Shown piece after piece: positions 42,813-51,122 of a stretch of DNA of 64,000 bases; position 1 is the stretch's first letter, and each line of letters begins with the position of its first letter. Below the pieces are notes generated by a model, which was not told the DNA's origin, did no database searches, and saw only the letters and a list, made by a program, of their open reading frames with translations. This stretch comes from SVEL01 sp045126215. Lineage in GTDB: Bacteria > Bacillota > Clostridia > Lachnospirales > Lachnospiraceae. The position numbers and the translations under genes are program-made. The stretch spans positions 1 to 64,000 of the forward strand of contig JBGVOD010000036.1 in assembly GCA_045126215.1 (NCBI GenBank), given 5' to 3'.

Positions 42813-44483
42813 TTAGAATAATCCTGTAATTGTTCCTTCACCATCAATATCAATGTTATATGCTGCCGGAGCCTTTGGAAGACCTGGCATTGTCATTATT
42901 GCGCCTGTAATTGCTACTACGAATCCAGCACCTGCCGAAATGTAAACTTCTCTGATATTTATTTCAAAATCTGTAGGTCTGCCAAGCTTTGTCTGGTCAT
43001 CTGAAAATGAATACTGAGTCTTTGCCATACATACCGGAAGATTTGAATATCCCATTTCAGCAATTTTCTTAAGAGCCTTCTTTGCTGCAGGAGCATATGT
43101 TACACCATTTGCACCATAAATCTTTGTAGCAATAGTATTAATCTTATCTTCAAGAGAAAGTTCATCTTCATATAATACCTTAAATTCACTTGGCTTGTTT
43201 TCTAATGTTGTAAGTACTTTTTCTGCAACAGGAATACCGCCTTCTCCACCTTTCTCCCATACCTTTGCAATTGCAAATTCGCAACCAAGGTTTTCACAGA
43301 ATTCTTTTACAAACTGATTTTCAGCATCTGTATCTGTAATAAATGAATTAAGGGTAACAACAACTGGTACACCAAACTGTTTTAAGTTTTCAATATGCTT
43401 TTCAAGATTACATATACCCTTCTTTAATGCATCAAGATTTTCAGAGTTAAGTTCTGCTTTTGGAACTCCTCCATTATATTTTAATGCTCTTATTGTTGCT
43501 ACTAAAACAACAGCATCTGGTTTAAGTCCTGCTTTTCTACACTTAATATCAAAAAACTTCTCAGCACCAAGATCAGCACCGAAACCTGCCTCTGTAATAA
43601 CATAATCAGCCATCTTAAGGGCTGTCTTTGTTGCTCTGACAGAGTTACATCCATGTGCAATATTTGCAAATGGACCTCCATGAACCAATGCTGGTGTATT
43701 TTCAAGAGTCTGGATGAGATTTGGCTTGATAGCATCTTTAAGTAATGCAGCCATAGCTCCCACAGCCTTTAACTGACCTGCTGTAACAGGCTCACCGTCA
43801 TAATTATATGCAACAATAATTTTTGAAAGTCTGTCCTTTAAATCATCCATATCTGTTGCAAGGCAAAGAATAGCCATGATTTCAGATGCAACTGTGATTA
43901 CAAAATGATCTTCTCGTACAACACCATCCATCTTTGATCCAAGACCAACTACAATATTTCTAAGAACTCTGTCATTCATATCAAGACATCTCTTCCATAC
44001 AATCTGTCTTGTATCAATGTTAAGTTCATTTCCCTGCTGAATATGGTTATCTAAAAGAGCTGCTAAAAGGTTATTTGCAGATGTAATTGCATGGAAATCA
44101 CCTGTAAAATGAAGGTTTAAATCTTCCATTGGAACAACCTGTGAATATCCGCCACCTGCTGCACCACCTTTGATTCCAAAGCAAGGTCCAAGTGAAGGCT
44201 CTCTTAACGCAATAATAGCTTTTTTTCCCATCTTTGAGAATGCCTGACCAAGACCAACTGTTACTGTTGTCTTACCTTCTCCTGCTGGAGTTGGGTTAAT
44301 AGCTGTAACTAAGATAAGCTTTCCATCCTTGTTATCCTTTACACTATCAATATATTCATCTGAAATCTTTGCCTTGTATTTTCCATATAATTCAAGGTCA
44401 TCCTCTGTAATATTTAACTTTGCAGCAACCTCTTTAATAGGTAACATTTTAGCTTCCTGTGCAATTTCAATATCTGTTTTCAT
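42813..44483 (-). CDS. fhs: Formate--tetrahydrofolate ligase
   Basis: ATP-dependent activation of formate to 10-formyl-THF, common in Clostridia. It has 556 residues, full length: NPTPAGEGKTT (P-loop, ~65-75), LREPSLGPCFGIKGGAAGGG, and MTMPGLPKAPAA near the C-terminus. Ribosome site AAAGGAAG. Upstream of folD. Confidence 0.98.
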   Translation of the reverse strand: MKTDIEIAQEAKMLPIKEVAAKLNITEDDLELYGKYKAKISDEYIDSVKDNKDGKLILVTAINPTPAGEGKTTVTVGLGQAFSKMGKKAIIALREPSLGPCFGIKGGAAGGGYSQVVPMEDLNLHFTGDFHAITSANNLLAALLDNHIQQGNELNIDTRQIVWKRCLDMNDRVLRNIVVGLGSKMDGVVREDHFVITVASEIMAILCLATDMDDLKDRLSKIIVAYNYDGEPVTAGQLKAVGAMAALLKDAIKPNLIQTLENTPALVHGGPFANIAHGCNSVRATKTALKMADYVITEAGFGADLGAEKFFDIKCRKAGLKPDAVVLVATIRALKYNGGVPKAELNSENLDALKKGICNLEKHIENLKQFGVPVVVTLNSFITDTDAENQFVKEFCENLGCEFAIAKVWEKGGEGGIPVAEKVLTTLENKPSEFKVLYEDELSLEDKINTIATKIYGANGVTYAPAAKKALKKIAEMGYSNLPVCMAKTQYSFSDDQTKLGRPTDFEINIREVYISAGAGFVVAITGAIMTMPGLPKAPAAYNIDIDGEGTITGLF

Positions 44484-44518
44484 AGTATCTTCCTTTCATA
44501 GATAAAATTTTGTATATA

Positions 44519-47269
44519 TTAATTATTATTCATCATTTGTTCAAGCTCACTAAGTGTCATAAGAACTCTTCTTGGCTTTGTTCCTTCTTCATCACCTACA
44601 ACCCCTGCCTCATAGAGCTGATCCATAATTCTGGCAGCTCTATTAAAACCAATCTTAAACATTCGTTGTAACATACTGGTTGATGCTTTTTCTTTTTCTA
44701 TAACAAACTTTGCTGCCTCAAAGAAATAATCATCTCTTCCATCTCCATCCGCTTGTCCACCAGCGCCGACACTCTGTGATGGTTCAAAGTTCATTAAACT
44801 GCTTTCGTAATTTGTATCTGCTCCCTGTTCTTTTAAGTATGCAACTACTCTTTGAACCTCTTCATCAGATACAAATGCCCCCTGTAATCTTACAGGTTTT
44901 ACATATCCTGATGGGTAGAATAACATATCGCCATTTCCAAGAAGTTTCTCTGCGCCATTACTATCAATGACTGTCCTTGAATCTACACCTGATGAAACCA
45001 TAAGTGCACATCTTGATGGTATATTTGCCTTTATAAGACCTGTTACAACATCTACAGATGGTCGCTGTGTAGCAATGATAAGATGTATACCCGCTGCTCT
45101 TGCAAGCTGTGCCAGTCTACAGATTGACTCTTCCACTTCTTTTGCGGCAACCATCATCAAATCTGCTAACTCATCAATTACAATTACAATTTGTGGCATT
45201 TTCTCAAGTCCCATTTCATTTCCAAGAGTTGATACCTTTTCATTATATCCCTTCAAGTCTCTTACATTAAAATCAGCAAACTTTTTATATCTCTCCGACA
45301 TTTCATTTACTGCCCATTTAAGAGTATTTGAAGCAAGTTTTGGGTCTGTTACAACTGGCTGTAACAGATGTGGAATGCCATTATAAACGCCAAATTCAAC
45401 AACCTTAGGGTCTACTATTATAAGTCTTACTTCTGAAGGTTTTGCCCTGAAAAGAATACTCATAATTATTGAATTAGTAAATACAGACTTACCTGAACCT
45501 GTGGTACCAGCAACAAGTAAATGTGGCATTTTTGCAATATCTCCAACAATTACCTGACCTGCAATATCCTTACCTGCTGCAAATGCAATCTTTGAACTAT
45601 TTCCCATAAGTTCTTTTGATTCAATAAGCTCTCTTATAAGAACTGACTCTCTCTTTTCATTTGGAACTTCAATACCAATAGTAGTCTTCCCTGGTATTGG
45701 CTCAATTCTTATATCTGTAACTGCAAGATTCAATTTTATATCATCTGCAAGTGATGTAATTTTATTAAGTCGAGTTCCAATCTCCGGCTGAATTTCATAT
45801 CTTGTAACAGATGGTCCTCTGCTATAATCAACTACCTGGGCATTTACACCAAATGTCTCAAGAATCTGTGATAATTTAGATGCCATTTCTTTAAGATTAG
45901 ATGAATTTCCCGAATTACCTGTATTTGTATTCTTATTCAAAAGATTTGTACTAGGAAGCTTATAGTTCTTGTTAATCTTTTTGACTTGGTTATTTACATT
46001 ATTATTAGCATTATTATTTGTAGTATTATTTGCATTATTAGTATTATTAGTATTATTTGCACTATAAGCACTACCAGTATTAATATTGACTGAAGTGGTT
46101 GTAGAAACAGGTGGCTTACTATCAGAAGCTGTCTTAACCGTTCCGGTAGAAAATGCCTTCCTACTCATAATATTCTTTGCTGATTCAGATACTTCAATTC
46201 TTTCCTTTGGCTTAAATAAGCCGTCCTCATCTACATGAAGTTCTGCTTGTGCCATTGCATCATAATGTGCCTGTAGTGCTCTCTCTTCTTCATCATCTTC
46301 CAAAGTCGATAAATGAACATCATCTTCTTTATTTATCTCATCAAGCTCTATATGTCCTTTATATATCTCTTTATCTTTAGAAGATATATTTTTCATAACA
46401 TCATCATTTATCTCATGAACATCATAATCTTCTTCATCTGTATCGCCTTTAATCTTTTGAATAGCTACACCACGAACCTGATTATCCATTCTCTTATCTT
46501 TCTTTTGATAAGCCCTCTCTGCCTTATAGTCATGAGCTGTTTTTTTGATTCTCTTTGTCTCAGTTTTTGCGGTTTCGTAAACAACATTACTACTCTTCTT
46601 TACTCCGCCAATAAAAGACTTTTCAGTAAGGAAAACAACTGCAATAATTATTAATACGAATAAAACAATATATGTACCAAGTGTTCCCATAAGCGAATGA
46701 AGCGTTTTCTCAATAAGTGCTCCAAAAAATCCACCACCTGAAAGTTCTTTACCACATAATCCATAATAGTCAAATACTGATATTTCACTATCATAGTCCA
46801 TAAATACAAGCTGAACAAGAGCTGCAAGAAGTACATAGAGCATACCACCGGATACAAGCTTAATTATGCATTTTCTATTATTTTTATTTGAAATATAAAA
46901 TCCTATTCCAATAAAAACAACAATAGGCAAAATATATGCTAAAAAGCCAAAAAGCCCAAACATAAAGTATCTTAAATAATCACCTACCGGAGATAAAAAG
47001 CCGAAGTTACTAAGCATCAATAAAATAGTAACCGCAATAGAAACAATGAGAAAAATCTCATTTCTTAAATTCTTTTCCTTTTCCGTCAGTTCATATTTTT
47101 CTCTTGGCTCTCTTATGTCCTCTGCATTATTCTTACCCTTTGCTTTTGACGATGCCTTTACTCTGCTGTTTACTTCTGTTTTTGTACTTTTTGAAGAATT
47201 CTTCGTGACTTTAGCACTGTTTTTTTTATTTGAAGTTGTTCTTGAAGTTTTAGTATTACCAGTTGCCAA
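44519..47269 (-). CDS. ftsK: FtsK/SpoIIIE DNA translocase
   Basis: Membrane-anchored DNA pump for chromosome segregation at division or into the forespore. It has 916 residues: basic Ser/Lys/Thr-rich tip, about four TM helices (~70-215), a long linker with an Asn-rich tract (~400-430), the RecA-like motor with Walker A GTTGSGK (588-594) and the C-terminal winged-helix gamma domain (~855-910, FKIGFNRAARIM) that reads KOPS/SRS sites. Start is a TTG at 47269 with GGAGG 8 nt upstream. In B. subtilis the orthologous gene also neighbours a TepA-like protease gene, as at 48255-48935 here. Confidence 0.96.
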   Translation of the reverse strand: MATGNTKTSRTTSNKKNSAKVTKNSSKSTKTEVNSRVKASSKAKGKNNAEDIREPREKYELTEKEKNLRNEIFLIVSIAVTILLMLSNFGFLSPVGDYLRYFMFGLFGFLAYILPIVVFIGIGFYISNKNNRKCIIKLVSGGMLYVLLAALVQLVFMDYDSEISVFDYYGLCGKELSGGGFFGALIEKTLHSLMGTLGTYIVLFVLIIIAVVFLTEKSFIGGVKKSSNVVYETAKTETKRIKKTAHDYKAERAYQKKDKRMDNQVRGVAIQKIKGDTDEEDYDVHEINDDVMKNISSKDKEIYKGHIELDEINKEDDVHLSTLEDDEEERALQAHYDAMAQAELHVDEDGLFKPKERIEVSESAKNIMSRKAFSTGTVKTASDSKPPVSTTTSVNINTGSAYSANNTNNTNNANNTTNNNANNNVNNQVKKINKNYKLPSTNLLNKNTNTGNSGNSSNLKEMASKLSQILETFGVNAQVVDYSRGPSVTRYEIQPEIGTRLNKITSLADDIKLNLAVTDIRIEPIPGKTTIGIEVPNEKRESVLIRELIESKELMGNSSKIAFAAGKDIAGQVIVGDIAKMPHLLVAGTTGSGKSVFTNSIIMSILFRAKPSEVRLIIVDPKVVEFGVYNGIPHLLQPVVTDPKLASNTLKWAVNEMSERYKKFADFNVRDLKGYNEKVSTLGNEMGLEKMPQIVIVIDELADLMMVAAKEVEESICRLAQLARAAGIHLIIATQRPSVDVVTGLIKANIPSRCALMVSSGVDSRTVIDSNGAEKLLGNGDMLFYPSGYVKPVRLQGAFVSDEEVQRVVAYLKEQGADTNYESSLMNFEPSQSVGAGGQADGDGRDDYFFEAAKFVIEKEKASTSMLQRMFKIGFNRAARIMDQLYEAGVVGDEEGTKPRRVLMTLSELEQMMNNN

Positions 47270-47300
47270 ATTTAAATTCCTCCAAATTTAATAATGTCTT

Positions 47301-48188
47301 TTATTTCAAAAAATATGAAAATATTGCAATAGCTCCAACTATGTAGCAGTAAACAGAAAATCCGAAGAATTTCTTATTTCTAACAACCTTAAGCATAGTC
47401 TTTATACATATATATCCAACAACAGCAGCAACTATCATACCTATGATATAATTTAATATTTCACCACCTGATATTGATTCCGTTGTTACGTCCTTTACTT
47501 GTAACACTGCCGCTCCTAAAATAACTGGAATAGACATAATAAACGAATACTTTACTGCAAATTTTCTATCCATTTTACTTACAAGACAAGCTACAATTGT
47601 AGTTCCAGATCTTGAAATACCAGGTAAAGTTGCGATTCCCTGACATACACCTACTACTGCAGCATTTTTATAAGAAACTGTGTTCTCATTCTTTTTGCCA
47701 TCTGGTGTATTATCGGCAATAAGTAACAATGTACCTGTAATTAACAAACATATACCAGGAATAATTAAAGCTGTAGATGCAGCCTCAATAATATCATCAA
47801 ACAAAATACCCATAATACCTGTTGGAATAGTAGTAACAATTACCAGCATAGCAAATCTTCTGTATGGTGTACTTATAACTTTGAGATAATCTTTCTTTTT
47901 AAATTCTTTTTGATTTTTCTTTATCATATTTATAAAGAAATATCCTATATTCTTACACGCATCAACAACAATTCCAAATCCATTAATTATTAATTCAAGA
48001 ATATCCTTGTAAAATGCTATACATACAGCAACTAATGTGCCTACATGAAGTAATACATCAAATAGAAGACCAACCTCCTGTAAACCAAACAAATTCTTAA
48101 AAATAGCCAAGTGACCAGAACTACTTACAGGTAAAAATTCAGTAACACCCTGAATAATTCCCATAAGAATTGATTCAAATAAATTCAT
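47301..48188 (-). CDS. uppP: Undecaprenyl-diphosphate phosphatase (BacA/UppP)
   Basis: Recycles the lipid carrier for wall synthesis and gives bacitracin tolerance. This 295-residue membrane protein has about eight helices with the two family motifs TEFLPVSSSGHL (near residue 16-27) and PGISRSGTT (~185). Ribosome site GGAGG. Lies between the TepA-like gene (66 nt) and ftsK (31 nt). Confidence 0.96.
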   Translation of the reverse strand: MNLFESILMGIIQGVTEFLPVSSSGHLAIFKNLFGLQEVGLLFDVLLHVGTLVAVCIAFYKDILELIINGFGIVVDACKNIGYFFINMIKKNQKEFKKKDYLKVISTPYRRFAMLVIVTTIPTGIMGILFDDIIEAASTALIIPGICLLITGTLLLIADNTPDGKKNENTVSYKNAAVVGVCQGIATLPGISRSGTTIVACLVSKMDRKFAVKYSFIMSIPVILGAAVLQVKDVTTESISGGEILNYIIGMIVAAVVGYICIKTMLKVVRNKKFFGFSVYCYIVGAIAIFSYFLK

Positions 48189-48254
48189 ACTGCCTCCAAT
48201 AAATATTTTTATACATACCGTTTTATTTTACTATTTATTAGAAGTAAATTCAAC

Positions 48255-48935
48255 TTATTTCTTTTTCCTTTTGTCAATCATATCATTAAGCTTATTTAAT
48301 GCATCCCTTATTCCTCCAACTTCATCAATAATCCCCTCTTTTACTGCCTGTTCTCCAACAAGAATAGTTCCCAAATCCTTTGTCAGCATCCCTGTATTCA
48401 TTAAAAGCTTTGTAAATCTATCCTCTGTGATATCTGAATGTTCACATACAAATCCAACTATTCTGTCCTGAATAAGCTTGAAATAATCGTATGTTTGAGG
48501 GGCACCAATGAACAATCCTGTCATTCTTACAGGATGCACAACCATAGTTCCTGTAGGAACAATAAAAGAATACTCTGTTGAAACAGCAATTGGAACACCT
48601 ATAGAATGTGACCCTCCAAGTACAAGAGACACTGTAGGTTTGCTTAAACTTGCTATCATTTCCGATATTGCTAATCCACTTTCAACATCACCTCCACAAG
48701 TCTGCATAAGTACAAGAAGACCATCCTTTGTATCATCATCCTCAAATTCTGCTAATTGAGGTAAAATATGCTCATACTTTGTTGTTTTGCTGTTACTTCC
48801 CATTATTTCATGCCCCTCAATTTCACCAATTATAGAGATAAGCTGAATTCTTTTATCCTTTCTATTTCCATCCAAAACAGCCTGTCCATACTTCTCAATA
48901 GAATCGTCATTGTCTTTTCGCTTCTTATCTGACAT
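48255..48935 (-). CDS. TepA-like Clp-fold serine protease
   Basis: This 226-residue member of the ClpP/crotonase-fold peptidase group resembles B. subtilis YmfB/TepA. Visible are the oxyanion-hole segment QTCGGDVESGLAI, the nucleophile region VLGGSHSIGVPIAVS (Ser in GSHS near 120) and a His in VVHPVRMT as the likely general base. TepA has been implicated in export and spore formation; Clp ATPase partnership is uncertain. Start ATG has GGAGG 7 nt upstream, but that site can be fully paired in a leader hairpin (48943-48985). It neighbours uppP and ftsK. Confidence 0.85.
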   Translation of the reverse strand: MSDKKRKDNDDSIEKYGQAVLDGNRKDKRIQLISIIGEIEGHEIMGSNSKTTKYEHILPQLAEFEDDDTKDGLLVLMQTCGGDVESGLAISEMIASLSKPTVSLVLGGSHSIGVPIAVSTEYSFIVPTGTMVVHPVRMTGLFIGAPQTYDYFKLIQDRIVGFVCEHSDITEDRFTKLLMNTGMLTKDLGTILVGEQAVKEGIIDEVGGIRDALNKLNDMIDKRKKK

Positions 48936-48942
48936 AAAAAAA

Positions 48943-48985
48943 CCTCCATATACATTCTAACTTTCTGTCACATAGTATATGGAAG
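48943..48985 (-). promoter_or_regulatory. Leader hairpin that sequesters the ribosome site
   Basis: On the - strand, CTTCCATATAC (48975-48985) pairs over all 11 bases (one G-U) with GTATATGGAGG (48943-48953), leaving a 21-nt loop. The 3' arm contains the GGAGG of the TepA-like gene, so the structure would hide its ribosome-binding site. Possible roles are an RNA thermometer, an ion or protein sensor, or simple low-level translation. Confidence 0.65.
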
Positions 48986-49023
48986 TTTCTTCTTTTTATT
49001 CTAATTTACTATTTTTATAATCA

Positions 49024-49048
49024 TATGATATAAGGTTCAAAAAACCTT
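49024..49048. repeat. Intergenic repeat, copy 3, with small hairpin
   Basis: ATGATATAAGG followed by TTCAAAA matches the start of the repeat at 5251 closely. AAGGTT (49032-49037) and AACCTT (49043-49048) form a 6-bp stem, which in the - direction could weakly terminate the hisA transcript. The rest of the 146-nt gap to the TepA-like gene holds no gene. Confidence 0.4.
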
Positions 49049-49081
49049 TAAACATCCTATATTTATCAGTCATTAACAGAC

Positions 49082-49849
49082 TTAGTATGATATAACATCT
49101 TCAAACTTCATGCTTCCACCAAAAATATCAAGTGCACTTCCGATAGTAAAGTCAACTTTTCCTTTACCATATTCCATAAGCTCATTGAGGTCATCAAATG
49201 AACTTATGCCTCCTGCATACGTAGCCTTGATATCCTTAAGATTTCCAAGCATTATGGCAACATCTTTTTCTATTCCTTTAGACTTTCCTTCCACATCTAC
49301 TGCATGAATGAGGAATTCATCACAATATTCCTTTAGCTCATAGAAAACATCTGTACACAATACCACATCTGTAAATTTCTGCCATCTGTCTGTAACAATA
49401 TAATATAAGTCATCTTTCTTTCTACAGCTAAGATCAAGAACCAGATGCTCTTTTCCGACTGTCTCAGATATTTTTTTCAAATTATCATAGTTAATTTTGC
49501 CGTCCTTAAATACATAAGACGTAACAATTACATGAGAAGCTCCCTGATCAATATAAAACCTTGCATTTTCAGCATTAATTCCTCCACCAATCTGCAAACC
49601 GCCTCTATATGCATTCAATGCCTTGATTGCCTGGTTGCGTGAAGCCTCATAATACTGTGAATCTGCACCATTTAAAATAATTATATGACCACCGACAATG
49701 TTCTTATCCCTATAAAGTTTTGCATAGTACGACGCATCATAGGACGATACAAAATTCTCTTTTGCAATATCGTTCTCATCTTTTAAACTACCACCAACAA
49801 TTTGTTTCACTTCACCATTATGAATATCTATACAAGGTCTAAATTTCAT
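49082..49849 (-). CDS. hisA: HisA-type ProFAR isomerase, eukaryotic HIS6-like
   Basis: Isomerises the aminoimidazole carboxamide ribotide intermediate of histidine synthesis. This 255-residue TIM barrel carries the catalytic Asp in PCIDIHNGEV and the second in the C-terminal half. The sequence closely follows the yeast HIS6 form: CIDIHNGEVKQIVGG, SYYAKLYRDKN, LQIGGGIN, VIVTSYVF, LDLSCRKKDD, FLIHAVDVEG, TIGSALDIFGG. That subtype differs from ordinary bacterial HisA and lies here alone, without other his genes, between an M16 peptidase and the TepA-like gene. Confidence 0.92.
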   Translation of the reverse strand: MKFRPCIDIHNGEVKQIVGGSLKDENDIAKENFVSSYDASYYAKLYRDKNIVGGHIIILNGADSQYYEASRNQAIKALNAYRGGLQIGGGINAENARFYIDQGASHVIVTSYVFKDGKINYDNLKKISETVGKEHLVLDLSCRKKDDLYYIVTDRWQKFTDVVLCTDVFYELKEYCDEFLIHAVDVEGKSKGIEKDVAIMLGNLKDIKATYAGGISSFDDLNELMEYGKGKVDFTIGSALDIFGGSMKFEDVISY

Positions 49850-49886
49850 ATCTAACCTCTCTAACTATAGTTTTTTAATCCTGTAT

Positions 49887-51122
49887 CTATTTAATCTTTC
49901 CTGCAATTGCAAGGCTCATCTTATCAAGCACAAGATAATCTCTAATACATTTATTAACACTTTCAATCGAGACCTTCTGAATACCTTTTATGCTTTCCTT
50001 AAATGGAATTATCCTATTATAAAACATAATCGCCTTTGCATTGCTATTCATAAGACTTACAGTATTATCCTGATTCAATGTCATTTCAACAGTTACCTGC
50101 TTCTTTGCATTTTCAAGTTCTTCCTCTGTGATGCCATCTTTACGCAAATCTGTAATTATCTTTTTAACAAGATTAATTACTGTATCTTTTTGAGATGGAT
50201 TAAGTGCACCATATATATGGAACAATCCGGTATCAGAAAAAGAGCTTCCATATGAACATATATTATATGTCAATCCTTTATCTTCACGAATCTCCTGAAA
50301 GAGTCTTGAATTTACATCCCCTCCCAAAATGGCATTTAAAATAGTAAACTCATATCTGCTCTCATCAATAAATGAAGGAATCTCAAAGGCAATATTTATG
50401 TGAATCTGTTCTATATCCTTCTCTTTGCTAAAAATAACTGGCTTATATACAGGCTTTTTCCTGCCATATGTGGGGGCATTTTTTTTACTGCCCTTCTTAA
50501 TTTTTGCAAAAGACTTCTCTATTTTTTCAAGTATATCCTGACTATCGAAATTTCCTGCTACAGAGATAACAATGTTACTACCAACATAATATTCATCCAT
50601 AAATTCCACAATGTCACTCTTTGAAAAGGCTTTAACATTCTTTTTCTTGCCCGAAATCAAATATCCAAGGGGATGATCCTTAAATACCTTTTTTTGAAGA
50701 TACTCATGTACATAATCCTCTGCCGAATCATTGTACATATCGATTTCTTCCATGACAACGCCCTTTTCTTTCTCTATATCCTCTTCATCAAGAAGTGGAT
50801 TGCAAATCATATCTCCTAATAATTCTATGGCTATAGGTAAGTACTCTTTAAGAGTCTTACAGTAATATGAAGTACACTCCTTGCTTGTATAAGCATTTAA
50901 ATTACCGCCAAGAACGGCAGTGGATATCGCAATATCCCTTGCCGTTCTTGTTGTGGTTCCTTTAAACAGCATATGCTCAATCATATGAGCAATGCCATTA
51001 TTTTTTTTATCCTCGTCTCTTGAACCAACTCCAACCCATACACCTATTGATGCAGAATTAAAATGTCTATTCTGTTCAAGAACTACTTGTATTCCATTAT
51101 CTAATACGTATTGATTAATCAT
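49887..51122 (-). CDS. M16-family zinc peptidase (processing peptidase type)
   Basis: 411 residues, two related halves as in MPP/YmxG proteins. The inverted zinc motif HMIEHML (HxxEH) lies near residue 47-51 and the third ligand Glu about 75 residues on in the EKGVVMEEI region. Relatives cleave signal-like peptides or degrade short peptides. The ATG at 51122 overlaps the pnp end by 8 nt, reproducing the pnp-peptidase pairing (mlpA/ymxG) of Gram-positives. Confidence 0.93.
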   Translation of the reverse strand: MINQYVLDNGIQVVLEQNRHFNSASIGVWVGVGSRDEDKKNNGIAHMIEHMLFKGTTTRTARDIAISTAVLGGNLNAYTSKECTSYYCKTLKEYLPIAIELLGDMICNPLLDEEDIEKEKGVVMEEIDMYNDSAEDYVHEYLQKKVFKDHPLGYLISGKKKNVKAFSKSDIVEFMDEYYVGSNIVISVAGNFDSQDILEKIEKSFAKIKKGSKKNAPTYGRKKPVYKPVIFSKEKDIEQIHINIAFEIPSFIDESRYEFTILNAILGGDVNSRLFQEIREDKGLTYNICSYGSSFSDTGLFHIYGALNPSQKDTVINLVKKIITDLRKDGITEEELENAKKQVTVEMTLNQDNTVSLMNSNAKAIMFYNRIIPFKESIKGIQKVSIESVNKCIRDYLVLDKMSLAIAGKIK

